A stretch of DNA of 64,000 bases from Sphingomonas sp. 7/4-4 (GTDB lineage: Bacteria > Pseudomonadota > Alphaproteobacteria > Sphingomonadales > Sphingomonadaceae), in contig NZ_CP115960.1 in NCBI RefSeq assembly GCF_027941955.1, positions 3,426,501-3,490,500 on the forward strand, written 5' to 3'. The notes below the pieces were generated by a model. The model saw only the letters and a program-made list of their open reading frames with translations. It ran no database searches and was not told the origin of the DNA. Position 1 is the first letter of the stretch; every line of letters starts with the position of its first letter. The position numbers and the translations under genes were made by a program. This document shows positions 9,288 through 18,763 of this stretch, one piece after another.

Positions 9288-9596
9288 ATGGCAGAAGAAG
9301 AGGACAGCTTCGTCTATGACGAAGCGAGCGGCGAGTGGATCAGCGCGGCCGAGGCCAAGGCCAAGGCCGGCGCCGCGGACGCAGTGGAGGTACGCGATTC
9401 GGTGGGCAACCTGCTCGCCGACGGCGACCAGGTGACATTGATCAAGGATCTGACCGTCAAGGGCGCGGGGCAGACGCTCAAGCGCGGCACGCTGATCAAG
9501 TCGATCCGCCTCACCGGCGATCCCCAGGAGATCGACTGCAAGTACGAAGGCATCAAGGGCCTCGTCCTGCGCGCGGAGTTCGTGCGGAAGCGCTGA
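9288..9596 (+). CDS. PhnA-domain protein (YjdM family)
   Basis: 102 residues. The C-terminal two thirds match the PhnA/YjdM domain: DSVGNLLADGDQVTLIKDL, then VKGAGQTLKRGTLIKSIRL, IDCKYEGIKG and a final LRAEFVRKR. The zinc ribbon found at the N-terminus of E. coli YjdM is missing; instead there is an acidic VYDEASGEWISAAEAKAK leader. The name alkylphosphonate utilization protein is historical and the function is unknown. It starts 10 bp after the desaturase-like gene, in the same direction. Confidence 0.8.
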   Translation: MAEEEDSFVYDEASGEWISAAEAKAKAGAADAVEVRDSVGNLLADGDQVTLIKDLTVKGAGQTLKRGTLIKSIRLTGDPQEIDCKYEGIKGLVLRAEFVRKR

Positions 9597-9680
9597 GCGA
9601 AAGCGATCGGCGCGCGGGCTTGGGCAAAGCTTAACCGTCGCCGTGTTATCCTTGCCCCCGCGACAAGGGGAGTGTGCGGC

Positions 9681-10097
9681 ATGCTCAGGGGGATTGCGTG
9701 GCGGCTGGGGTTCATCCTGTGCCTGGCGGTGACCGCCCGCGTGATCGGCGGTTTCTTCTCGCCGGCGCATCCGCTGCCAAAGCGCGCGATTCCCGATATC
9801 ACTGCATCCCGGCCCGATGATCCGCTGCCGACCAGCCCCGAGATGCGGGACGCGATCGAGCGGGTGAAGCAAGCCGATCGCTGGGGCCGTGGCGACGAAC
9901 CGCAGCTCACTTACGGGCGCGGGCCGGAGAGTGTGACCGTCACGCCCAGACAGCTCGCGGCGGCGCGGGCGATGGTGCGGTACGAACGCGAAGCGATCGC
10001 GCGGCAGATCGCGCACGTCGAGAAAGAGGAACGCGACGGCGCGGTGTCGTTCGAGCCCGGCGAGCCGATGATCGATCCCAATCCGGGCGATCATTGA
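9681..10097 (+). CDS. hypothetical single-pass membrane protein
   Basis: 138 residues. ATG 9681 is preceded by AAGGGG at a workable distance; a GTG nine bases upstream is also possible. One N-terminal hydrophobic helix (GIAWRLGFILCLAVTARVIGG) is followed by a proline-rich and charged domain with a helical RQLAAARAMVRYEREAIARQ stretch. I do not recognise a family. The predicted topology is an inner-membrane anchor with most of the protein in the periplasm. Confidence 0.65.
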   Translation: MLRGIAWRLGFILCLAVTARVIGGFFSPAHPLPKRAIPDITASRPDDPLPTSPEMRDAIERVKQADRWGRGDEPQLTYGRGPESVTVTPRQLAAARAMVRYEREAIARQIAHVEKEERDGAVSFEPGEPMIDPNPGDH

Positions 10098-10341
10098 GCG
10101 GCGTCCTTTCCCCAGTGCGGTTGACACGCTTGACGCGTTTGCAGGGTAAATCGGCGGAAGCGCCTGCGAAGCGGCGGGATCGCGCCGGGGAAGCGCCACC
10201 CACGCCGCACTTGCGCGCCACCGACGCGGCAGGTGCGCGGCGGGGCGGGCGGATTGGGGCGCTGCTGCGGTTCCATCCTACAGGATGGAGCAGATCAATT
10301 CCTACATTGGAAGGGTTTTGTTCCCGGTATGTCCCGCGCAA
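10098..10341. other. intergenic region with conserved 30-nt element
   Basis: 244 bases between the membrane protein gene and a small minus-strand gene. The only clear content is the repeated 30-nt element (10286-10315) and a small hairpin next to it. A 61-codon minus-strand frame (10091-10276) begins 9 bases past the element, but its arginine/proline-rich composition gives no support for real coding. Confidence 0.45.
10286..10315. repeat. 30-nt conserved element, copy 1
   Basis: On the plus strand it reads TGGAGCAGA, five bases (tcaat), then TCCTACATTGGAAGGG. Copy 2 is at 13644-13673; 27 of 30 positions agree and all differences are in the five-base centre. Read on the minus strand, each copy ends 9 bases before an ATG and is followed by a short perfect hairpin; here that is TCCATCC/GGATGGA. 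Function unknown. Confidence 0.7.
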
Positions 10342-10491
10342 TCAGTGGCGCTTGAAATACTGGACTTCGCGCTCGTGCTGCTGCGCCGCAGCCTTGGTGT
10401 CGAAGGTGCCGAGGTTGCGGCGTTTGCCGGTGTCCGGGTCCTTCTTCCGGGAATAGAGGCGATATTCGCCCGATTTGAGCTTGCGGATCAT
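10342..10491 (-). CDS. 49-residue conserved small basic protein
   Basis: ATG 10489-10491 to TGA 10342-10344. The protein begins MIRKLKSGEYRLYSRKKDP and continues with TGKRRNLGTFDTKAAAQQHE to a QYFKRH end. The compact mixed beta/helix pattern, and the RLYSRK and NLGTFDTKAAAQQHEREV motifs, look like a small family I associate with Alphaproteobacteria; no function is known to me. Upstream, CCTCTCC is not a strong ribosome-binding site. The well-formed sequence, free of the arginine-rich noise of shadow frames, supports it as a real gene. Confidence 0.7.
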   Translation of the reverse strand: MIRKLKSGEYRLYSRKKDPDTGKRRNLGTFDTKAAAQQHEREVQYFKRH

Positions 10492-10596
10492 GGAGAGGAA
10501 ACGCGCAAGCCCCGGTGAAGGTGCCGAATTGATGCGCGCGTGCGGCGCGGATGGGCCTAGGGTGCGGCGGGGCCTTTCGCTCCCGAAGGACAGGCG

Positions 10597-10722
10597 ATGG
10601 CCAAGAGCCAGAAGAAATCGAACCGCGAAGTGCGCAAGCCCAAGGCGGAGAAGGTCAAGACGATCGCCGCCAACGCATCGACCAAGGACAGGCCGGTCGC
10701 GATGGTGAACATCAAGGGCTGA
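10597..10722 (+). CDS. 41-residue lysine-rich small protein
   Basis: ATG 10597 with a ribosome-binding sequence GAAGGAC just upstream, stop TGA 10720-10722. The N-terminal half is highly basic (MAKSQKKSNREVRKPKAEKV); the second half is uncharged (TIAANASTKDRPVAMVNIKG). This resembles small hypothetical proteins of sphingomonads. It may be nucleic-acid-binding from charge alone. Good initiation context and balanced codon use support it. Confidence 0.6.
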   Translation: MAKSQKKSNREVRKPKAEKVKTIAANASTKDRPVAMVNIKG

Positions 10723-10807
10723 CGCGCGGGCCGGCGGCGCGGCTCAGGCGCGTTTGGGGCGGTGGACCCCGGCACAAGGCCAGGGTGACAGAACGAGATT
10801 TCCGCCC

Positions 10808-11217
10808 CTAGTCGATCGCCTCGATGCCGGCCGCCTTCAGCCGTTCGAGATGGTCCTTCATGTGCTGGAGCTGTTCGGGCGAATGGCCCTGCCATTCCGG
10901 GACTTCGCCGAGGACGCGCAGCGGTGCCTGCGAGCGATAGGATTTGGTCGGGTTGCCGGGGAATTTCTGGTCGGTGAGATTGGGATCGTCGACGAAGGCG
11001 CCGGTCGGCTCGATCTCGTAGATGCGCTCGCGCCCTTCCCCTGCGCCAGCTCGGCGCCCCAGATCGCGGCTTCGAGCGTGGCGGAGAAATAGGCCCAGCT
11101 CGCCTGCTTGCCGCTGCCATAGTTCGAGCTGTAGCCGGGGCCGATCAGATCGCCGGGGCGAAGATCGGCGCGGGTGCCGTGATAGAAAGGCGGGGTGGCG
11201 TCGGCGGCGTAGGTCAT
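10808..11217 (-). CDS. arr: NAD+--rifampin ADP-ribosyltransferase-like protein (frame break)
   Basis: 136 residues after one correction, the usual Arr length. Arr transfers ADP-ribose from NAD+ to the C23 hydroxyl of rifamycins and inactivates them. Family blocks are visible in order: PFYHGTRADLRPGDLIGPGY, NYGSGKQASWAYFSATLEAA, IWGAELAQG, then RIYEIEPTGAFVDDPNLTDQ, KFPGNPTKSYRSQAPLRVLG and EWQGHSPEQLQHMKDHLERL. The break is in the C run 11038-11041, where an extra base gives AQGEGRERIYEIEP. It starts at ATG 11215-11217. It stands alone on the minus strand, with no integron or transposon visible beside it, which fits an intrinsic chromosomal arr. Actual rifampin resistance is inference. Confidence 0.9.
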
Positions 11218-11322
11218 GGTTCGCAGTCTAAAGGCTCGCGCGGCGAAATCCACCCGCGCGGGCGCTCTTGACCCTGCATATTCCTGCAGACACGTTCGGC
11301 CGGACCGGACAGGGAGCGAAAC

Positions 11323-11736
11323 ATGACCAAAAAGCATAGTGGCCGCTGCGCCTGCGGCGCGGTGACGTTCGAGTTCGACACCGATCCCGATTTCATCGCG
11401 GTCTGCCACTGCCTCGATTGCAAGAAGGCGAGCGGCGGCGAGGCGGCGACGTGGTTCGGCGTGCCGGCGGACGATTTCACGCTGACCGGCAAGCCGAGCA
11501 GTGCCTTTGGCTATGTCGCCGATTCGGGGCAGACGCTGGACCGCAATTTCTGCCCCATATGCTCGGCGCGGCTCTATACGAGCAACCTGGGCAGCTTTCC
11601 GGGACTCGTGTTCGTCCAGCTCGGCAGCCTCGACGATCCGGGCGGGATCACGCCGAAGCTGGAGATGTTCGTCAAGCGGCGCCTGCCCTGGGTGACGCCG
11701 CTGAACCTGCCGCAGTTCGAAGGCATGCCGAGCTAG
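11323..11736 (+). CDS. GFA-family (CENP-V/Mss4-fold) zinc protein
   Basis: 137 residues, intact. The glutathione-dependent formaldehyde-activating enzyme family is recognised by its zinc cysteines: GRCACGAVTFEFD, AVCHCLDCKKASG and NFCPICSARLY. These bind one structural and one catalytic zinc in the Gfa prototype. Most family members have no shown formaldehyde activity, so only the fold is asserted. It stands between arr (divergent) and a VOC protein gene (convergent, the ends overlapping by a few bases). Confidence 0.88.
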   Translation: MTKKHSGRCACGAVTFEFDTDPDFIAVCHCLDCKKASGGEAATWFGVPADDFTLTGKPSSAFGYVADSGQTLDRNFCPICSARLYTSNLGSFPGLVFVQLGSLDDPGGITPKLEMFVKRRLPWVTPLNLPQFEGMPS

Positions 11737-12131
11737 GCGGCGAACTGCACCAGATCCCAGAGATTGCCGTAGAGATCGCGGAACACCGCGACCTTGCCGT
11801 AGGGCTGGAGCACGGGCGGGCGGGCCCATTCGACGCCGGCCGCGGTGAAGGCGGCATGGTCGCGATCGAAATCATCGGTGGCGAGGAACAGGAAGACGCG
11901 GCCGCCCGCCTGATCGCCGACGAAGCGCGCCTGCTCGGGCGTGGCGGCGCGGGCGAGGAGGATCGTGGTGGCGTTTTCAGGCGCGTTCGGCGGGCGGATC
12001 GTGACCCAGCGTTTGTCCTGCTCGGGCTGGTAGCTGTCTTCGACCAGCGTGAAGCCGAGCTTGCCGATGTAGAAAGCGAGCGCTTCGTCATAGTCGCGGA
12101 CGACCAGGGCGATGTGGGCCAGATGGGGCAT
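11733..12131 (-). CDS. VOC-family (glyoxalase/bleomycin resistance fold) protein
   Basis: 132 residues. It starts MPHLAHIALVVRDYDEALAF, with the paired beta-alpha-beta-beta-beta modules of the vicinal oxygen chelate fold; metal ligands are likely His6 and the glutamate-equivalent region near FRDLYGNLWDLVQF. The fold serves glyoxalases, dioxygenases and drug-binding proteins; the substrate is unknown. Its ATG overlaps the stop of the upstream 2H-phosphoesterase gene (TAATG), so the two are translationally coupled. Confidence 0.85.
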   Translation of the reverse strand: MPHLAHIALVVRDYDEALAFYIGKLGFTLVEDSYQPEQDKRWVTIRPPNAPENATTILLARAATPEQARFVGDQAGGRVFLFLATDDFDRDHAAFTAAGVEWARPPVLQPYGKVAVFRDLYGNLWDLVQFAA

Positions 12132-12649
12132 TATCGTGCTCCTGCGTCCGGGCGCAGCGGCCATCGCCCGTGCTCGATATGGGTGGTCTTGCCGACGATG
12201 CTTTCGACCAGCGCGATCGAATCGACCGTCCAGCCGATGGGCGCGATCTTCTGGCTGCCGAGCCGGTCGCCGCGATAGTTGATCGTCACGTGTGGCTCGG
12301 GCGTGGTGCCGAGCATCAATGGCGCCTTGTGTTCGAGCAGATGGCGGACGAGCGACGCCTGGAAGCCGCGGGCCTCGGCCAGCGGCGCGCGGGTGCGCAG
12401 GGTCACGGCCTTGCGGTTCTCGATCCGGTCGAAGGCGAGCGGGAAGGCCGGGGCGTCGAAACTGTCGAGCGCGGCGATCACCGCCGGGAGCCATTCGGGC
12501 GGGGCGTAATGGAGGTCGAACAGCGACATCAGCGTGGCGTGGAGCAGGCCCGCGCCGCGGCCGGGATCGTTGCGTTGTAGCGCGGTGATCTGCGCCTGCA
12601 CCGGCGGCGGGGGCTTGGCCATGATGTAGAGCGGGTTGCGGGCGCGCAT
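12131..12649 (-). CDS. 2H phosphoesterase / 2'-5' RNA ligase (LigT-like) protein
   Basis: 172 residues. The two HxTx signatures of the 2H phosphoesterase superfamily are LHATLMSL and PHVTINY. The family hydrolyses or forms 2',5' or cyclic phosphodiester bonds in RNA or nucleotides. The leader RNPLYIMAKPPPPVQAQI closely resembles that of a second 2H protein at 59876-60397. It is coupled to the VOC gene downstream. The biological substrate is not known. Confidence 0.85.
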   Translation of the reverse strand: MRARNPLYIMAKPPPPVQAQITALQRNDPGRGAGLLHATLMSLFDLHYAPPEWLPAVIAALDSFDAPAFPLAFDRIENRKAVTLRTRAPLAEARGFQASLVRHLLEHKAPLMLGTTPEPHVTINYRGDRLGSQKIAPIGWTVDSIALVESIVGKTTHIEHGRWPLRPDAGAR

Positions 12650-12706
12650 ATGGCGAAGCCTAGCAGAGCGGACGTCAGGCGAAAGGTCACACCAGGGTCA
12701 CACTGG

Positions 12707-13634
12707 TCAGGTGCCTTGCCGGCGACGGCTGCGCGGGCGGGCGTTGCTCACCGGATCGAGGTGATAGCATTCGTCCGCGAACTCCTCCTCGGTCAGGTCG
12801 CCGCCAGCTTCGTGCTTCTTAAGCGCGGCGGCCCCCGCGCATCACGCGCCGCCGCTTGCTCCGCCGCGAGCTCGGCGTCGGACTTCGACCAAGGCTGTTC
12901 GCTGAGGAAGTGCGGCAATTTGCCGTCGGCGATATCGGCGAGTTCCAGTTCGTCCGCAAAGGTCTCGGGATCGAGCAGCGCTTCGGGTGGCGCGGGCAGA
13001 GCGGGCTCCATCGCGCGGAGACTTTCTTCCAGAACCGGCATGGCCGTCCCCTGGGATCCGGCGCCGGGCGCGCGGGCGCTGCCATAGCGTTCGGACTTCA
13101 GGTGGCTGAGCAGCCATTTCAACAGGCCATTATCGTGGACGAGGCGGGTGGCGATGACCTCGCCTTCGCTGTTGAGCACTTCCTGCTCGGTGCCCTCGAT
13201 CGCGCGTTCGAAGGCGATGTCCTCGATCAGGCCGCCGGCATGATGGCGCGCCGCATCCCAGGCGCGCGCGAATGCGGCGCCATGCGCGGAGCGGCGGAGG
13301 CGATAGGCAGTCTCCCGCGACATGCCGACCGCCCTGGCCGCGACATTGACGAGGCCGGTATCGGCGAGCGTCTCGATGAAGCGGCGCTGCTTCTCCTCGG
13401 TCCAGCCGTCGAGCCGCTGGCGGCGGCGGACGGGGACCCAGCGATAGTCGGCGGGGTCATAGGGTTCGGGCGGCGGGGATTCGTATTCGCTGATCGCGGG
13501 CGGCGGCACCGTTAGCGCATTGGCGCTTTCGGGCGGCGGCGCACGATCGGGCGCGGGCGCCGCATCGGCTGGAGGAAGGGATCGGCGGCACCAGCGGCGC
13601 GCGCGAAGGCTGCGGGATCTGATCGCTTGCTCAT
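12707..13634 (-). CDS. HTH protein resembling phage terminase small subunits (two frame breaks)
   Basis: About 309 residues after two one-base corrections. It starts at ATG 13632-13634 (MSKRSDPAAFARAAGAADPF), with a proline-rich linker (PPPAISEYESPPPEPYDPAD). The helix-turn-helix reads WTEEKQRRFIETLADTG, VNVAARAVGMSRETAYRLRR. It is followed by AWDAARHHAGGLIEDIAFER and LLKWLLSHLKSERYG, the layout of terminase-small-subunit-like proteins often found outside prophages in sphingomonads. Breaks: a CC that should be CCC at about 13567, and a C run at 12832-12836. The second repair yields the tail ALKKHEAGGDLTEEEFADE and a stop at 12707-12709. No large terminase or capsid genes are present, so a prophage role is doubtful. 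Confidence 0.75.
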
Positions 13635-13643
13635 CTATGAGCT

Positions 13644-13673
13644 TGGAGCAGACGAAATCCTACATTGGAAGGG
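13644..13673. repeat. 30-nt conserved element, copy 2
   Basis: Second copy of the element at 10286-10315: TGGAGCAGA, five bases (cgaaa), TCCTACATTGGAAGGG. It lies immediately upstream of the minus-strand terminase-like gene: 9 bases separate its end from the ATG at 13634. The hairpin overlapping that start is GCTCAT/ATGAGC. A leader or promoter-linked element is plausible. Confidence 0.7.
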
Positions 13674-13742
13674 ATTTTTGGGGAGGCCGAAACGTCGGGG
13701 AGAACGGCCACTTTGTACGATTGTAGTAACCGGACCGCCCAC

Positions 13743-13764
13743 TTTTCACGAAAACACCTTTTCG
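13743..13764 (+). promoter_or_regulatory. palindrome upstream of the Fic gene
   Basis: CGAAAA (13749-13754), CACC, TTTTCG (13759-13764) form a perfect 6-bp inverted repeat, preceded by a TTTTC that can also pair with GAAAA. It lies about 36 bp before the Fic start codon in a locally AT-richer stretch. This could be an operator for autoregulation; inference only. Confidence 0.3.
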
Positions 13765-13799
13765 TTGAAAGTGACACGCGAAGTTTGTAGTTCGATGCA

Positions 13800-14950
13800 A
13801 TGGACAGAAATGGCTTTGCCCGGAACGCGACGGGTACGTTGATACCGACGATCGGCGGGCGCAAGGCCTTCGTGCCGGACGCGCTGCCGCCGAGAGCGCT
13901 CTCGCTGGATCGGTTCCTGCCGGAACTGACGCGGGCGACGCAAGCCGTCGGCGAACTGAAGGGCATAGGGCGGGCAATCCCCAACCCCTTGCTCCTCGTC
14001 CGCCCGCTGCAGCGGCGCGAAGCGGTTTCCTCGTCGAGCATGGAGGGCACCTATACGACGCTGACCGACCTGTTCCTGTTCGAAGCAGGCGCGGGCGAGG
14101 CCGCCACCCGCGGCGACAATCGCGAAGTGCTCAACTATGTCCGCGCGCTGGAAGGCGCGATCGACGGGCTGGCGGCGTTGCCGATCTCGACGCGGCTGAT
14201 CCGTGACGCGCACCGCGTGCTGCTGACCGGCGTGGCGCGCAATCGCGGCGCGGCGGTCGACGCGGGCGAACTGAAGCGCGACCAGAACTGGATCGGCGGC
14301 GGCGGGCGGATCGACAGCGCGCGCTTCATCCCCGCGCCTCCGGCAGAGACGCCGGGCGCGATGGATACGCTGATGGGGTTCGTCAATCGCGAGGACCGGC
14401 CGGCGCCGCTGATCGATGCCGCGCTGGCGCATTACCAGTTCGAGGCGATCCATCCCTTTGCCGACGGCAATGGCCGCGTCGGGCGGATGCTGATCACGCT
14501 GATGCTGATCGACAACGGCACCCTGCCCCAGCCGCTGCTGTACATGAGTCCGTATCTGGAGCGGCACAAGGATCGCTATATCGACCTGATGTACGCCGTG
14601 TCGCGTGACGGCGCCTGGGAGGAATGGATCGCCTTCTTCCTCGAAGCGGTGGCGGAATCGGCGGCGGAGACGATTGCCGTGGTCGAACGGCTGCAGGATC
14701 TGCAGCGCGACTATCGCGAGCGATTCCAGACGGCGCGGCGATCTGCGCTGATGCTGCGGATCATCGACCTGGCATTCGAGCGGCCGGTGCGCTCGATCTC
14801 GGATTTCGCGGAGGCGCTGGGGGTGAGCTATCAGGGCGCGGCGAACAACCTCAACGAACTGATCGGGCACGGCGTGGCGGAAGAGGTAGGGGGAACCTAT
14901 CCGAAGCTGATCCGGTTTCCGGGGTGCTGGAGGCGCTGCAGGTGAATTAG
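13800..14950 (+). CDS. Fic-family protein with N-terminal inhibitory motif (frame break at 3' end)
   Basis: About 383 residues. Fic enzymes transfer AMP or other phosphate-containing groups from nucleotides to hydroxyls of target proteins. The core motif HPFADGNGRVGR (218-229) is complete. A class II inhibitory helix, SxxxEG, is visible as S78-SSM-E82-G83 and would block the ATP gamma-phosphate until relieved. A C-terminal winged-helix region (LRIIDLAFERPVRSISDFAE, ALGVSYQGAANNLNELIGHG) suggests DNA binding, as in Fic proteins that control their own promoter. One G is missing at 14921-14924; the repaired tail is FPGVLEALQVN. It is a stand-alone Fic with a built-in brake, so no separate antitoxin is needed. 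Confidence 0.9.
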
Positions 14951-15051
14951 GTACGTGTCCCTGGAATTCTTGCACTTGCCACCGTAACCTCTGAGGGTGG
15001 GATTTAGTGTATTTAGTAAACTGGCACCGTAATCCCTCGTAATCCTGAACG
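14951..15051. other. junction spacer at left edge of AT-rich insert
   Basis: About 100 bases with a sudden drop in GC compared with the Fic gene. It contains two imperfect direct repeats around CACCGTAA (near 14981 and 15024) and a run of short CGTAATCC-like words. No gene is visible. This marks the left boundary of the DarT1-NADAR insert; the repeats could be insertion scars. Confidence 0.4.
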
Positions 15052-15705
15052 TTACAATGCTATGCCAGTTTGCAACTCTACAAATTTATCAAAAGCACTG
15101 ACAGCTTCGTCCAATTTACCCCGGCGCTCAAGAGAAACAAAATATGCGCATGATCTGGCCTGGCAATTTACGGACTTTTCGGGATTAAATTCGATATCCG
15201 TGAAACCGTCTACTTTACTTAGCCTTTTTAGCCAATTCCGTTCCGGGAATATTGAATTAACGTAGAGCCAATCATAAAATACGCTTTTAGGGAATAACGG
15301 AAATTTACGTCCTTCGAACTCAAAACCGATTAAATTTCCAGATTCTTTGAGGCGAAAATCGCGCTTTGCGTCACGTGGAGGAGCATCCAAGAGGTCCAGA
15401 TAAGGACCACCGTGCTCGAAAACTTTGCTTCCTTGGAAGGCGCACTCAAGAGGGACAATCCGGCCATCTCCTAGCCGAACTTTCTGATGAAAGGCGCTCA
15501 ACCTTCGGCCAATCTCTCGATCAGATTTGCTAGATATTTCAAGAAGATAGGCAATGCCCCGTTCATGTGCCGCCGCGTGCAGTGCGTGTACATTTTTTTG
15601 CTTTTGGCTTGGAGCCATGCCGGGATGCCATTTGAATGAAATCGGCACCTCCAACACAAGGCTTTTCCCAGCGAAATTGGGCACAAAGACTGGTCGCTCA
15701 GCCAT
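15052..15705 (-). CDS. DarT1-associated NADAR antitoxin
   Basis: 217 residues, intact, and clearly lower in GC than the flanks. NADAR-domain antitoxins of this type remove ADP-ribose from guanine in DNA and so reverse the DarT1 toxin. Family marks: FKWHPGMAPSQKQKNVHALH (24-43), LECAFQGSKVFEHGGPY with the NADAR-type Glu87, Gln91 and Lys94, RDAKRDFRL, FPLFPKSVFYDWLYV, DGFTDIEFNPEKSVNCQARS (166-185) and SCAYFVSL. It follows the toxin gene on the same strand; its ATG (15703-15705) overlaps the toxin stop by 8 bases, so toxin and antitoxin are translationally coupled. Activity is inferred from family work on DarT1:NADAR pairs. Confidence 0.9.
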   Translation of the reverse strand: MAERPVFVPNFAGKSLVLEVPISFKWHPGMAPSQKQKNVHALHAAAHERGIAYLLEISSKSDREIGRRLSAFHQKVRLGDGRIVPLECAFQGSKVFEHGGPYLDLLDAPPRDAKRDFRLKESGNLIGFEFEGRKFPLFPKSVFYDWLYVNSIFPERNWLKRLSKVDGFTDIEFNPEKSVNCQARSCAYFVSLERRGKLDEAVSAFDKFVELQTGIAL

Positions 15706-16231
15706 TCGGCATATTCACAATCAATTTGGCCGAAACTTCGTCGGGAATCAGAATCTCGTACTTCTTTGCTATCTTTAGGCGCTCTTGCACAGCTGGGTCC
15801 TTCCAGTCGGTCCGCGTGTATATGACCTTCAGATCGAGGTTTGTAATCATCTCCTCGGCGGGACGGGGCTTCGCGTCGGCATGATTTGCTACCATATCAA
15901 CGATCAAAGCGCCTGGGGTGCGCAATACCTCGGGGGATACCTTTAAGAACAGGCTATCCGCAATTCGCCCCTCTCGCTTGGCGATCCACTCCATGGGGTG
16001 GTCACTAAAGAAGCACAGATGGACATAGCCATCCATGCCGCTTCGCCTATCCGCGTCGAAGCTCCACTCGTTGCCGCCTGGCGCTACTGCGATGCGCTTT
16101 CGATCCCGCTGAAGGCGCATTGAAAGGAGCCCATCAGCCCTTATCGAGGGCAAATTGCGAGTATCCGTAAAGTGATAGAAGCTAGCGCGCGCCTTTGTGA
16201 GAATCTCAATTAGCTTTTCCACGTTGCTCAA
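15698..16231 (-). CDS. darT: DarT1-like DNA ADP-ribosyltransferase toxin
   Basis: 177 residues from TTG 16229-16231, which has a strong GGAGGG ribosome-binding site six or so bases upstream. An ATG at 16303 would add 24 residues without family support. DarT enzymes use NAD+ to ADP-ribosylate bases in single-stranded DNA; DarT1 modifies guanine. Visible family blocks: SFYHFTDTRNLPSIRADGLL (NAD-binding His/Arg region, FYHFTD at 18-23), GMDGYVHLCFF (about 66-75), MITNLDLKVIYTR, and KYEILIPDEV whose Glu159 sits at the catalytic position. The gene is AT-richer than its surroundings and paired with a NADAR antitoxin, the defining context for DarT1. No frame errors are seen. Confidence 0.88.
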   Translation of the reverse strand: MSNVEKLIEILTKARASFYHFTDTRNLPSIRADGLLSMRLQRDRKRIAVAPGGNEWSFDADRRSGMDGYVHLCFFSDHPMEWIAKREGRIADSLFLKVSPEVLRTPGALIVDMVANHADAKPRPAEEMITNLDLKVIYTRTDWKDPAVQERLKIAKKYEILIPDEVSAKLIVNMPNG

Positions 16232-16389
16232 GTTGCCCTCCTGCTCGCAGTCAACTTTAAGCTGAAGATATATATTTAGGAAGCGCGTTGCAAATGCTCC
16301 CAAGCGCCGATTTTATGGAAGTAGCGTCGGCTACGTACAGTGCGTGGTCAAAGGAGGACTTAAGCGTATCATGGCGGAGAAAGCGTCAC
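16232..16389. other. AT-rich leader upstream of darT, right edge of insert
   Basis: 158 bases between the darT start and the thiC stop. It holds a perfect small inverted repeat GTAGC-GTCG-GCTAC (16322-16335) that could be an operator for the toxin-antitoxin operon. A TTGACC on the minus strand lies nearby, without a convincing -10 at the right distance. GC rises sharply again at thiC. Confidence 0.35.
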
Positions 16390-18416
<2,027 letters not shown>

Positions 18417-18460
18417 GATGAGGCGTGTCTTAGGCGCAGCGGCGGGGAAGGGGAAGAACG

Positions 18461-18493
18461 AAAAGAGCGCCCGGTCTTGCGACGGGCGCCCTC
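18461..18493 (-). terminator. Rho-independent terminator after rpmG
   Basis: Minus-strand hairpin with GAGGGCGCCCG and CGGGCGCTC arms (one G-U pair) followed by TTTTC. It lies about 100 bases past the rpmG stop and before the thiC leader, so it would insulate thiC from rpmG transcription. Confidence 0.65.
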
Positions 18494-18595
18494 TGCCTTG
18501 CCGGCGGGATTGCCGCGGGTTCACGGCCCGCCGCTCGACGCGCGGGGCGAAACCGTGCGCGGTTCCGATGCAGGGCCGGGGACGGCCCCGCGACC

Positions 18596-18763
18596 TTACT
18601 TGATCTTGGCTTCCTTGAACTCGACATGCTTGCGCACGACGGGATCGTATTTGCGGAAGGAGAACTTCTCGGTCTGGGTGCGCGGATTCTTCTTCGTGAC
18701 GTAGAAGAAACCCGTGTCCGCCGTGCTGACGAGCTTGATCTTGACAGTGGTCGGCTTGGCCAT
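18596..18763 (-). CDS. rpmG: 50S ribosomal protein L33
   Basis: 55 residues: [20 protein letters not shown], then [20 protein letters not shown] and [15 protein letters not shown]. This is a complete L33 of the zinc-free type (no CxxC pairs), typical of Alphaproteobacteria. L33 is a small protein of the large ribosomal subunit near the exit site. It is followed by a terminator and stands as its own transcription unit. Confidence 0.96.
   Translation of the reverse strand: MAKPTTVKIKLVSTADTGFFYVTKKNPRTQTEKFSFRKYDPVVRKHVEFKEAKIK

Noticed and set aside
7847..9289. 480-codon minus-strand frame opposite DUF2585 and the desaturase-like gene
   Set aside because: Shadow of two well-formed genes; charged, repetitive composition and no recognisable motif.
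10091..10276. 61-codon minus-strand frame that begins 9 bases after the 30-nt element
   Set aside because: Arg/Pro-rich and without family resemblance. The shared spacing to the element keeps it worth a look, but coding cannot be supported.
12707..13634. Prophage remnant suggested by the terminase-like protein
   Set aside because: No large terminase, portal, capsid, tail or integrase genes in the neighbourhood; such HTH proteins occur outside prophages.
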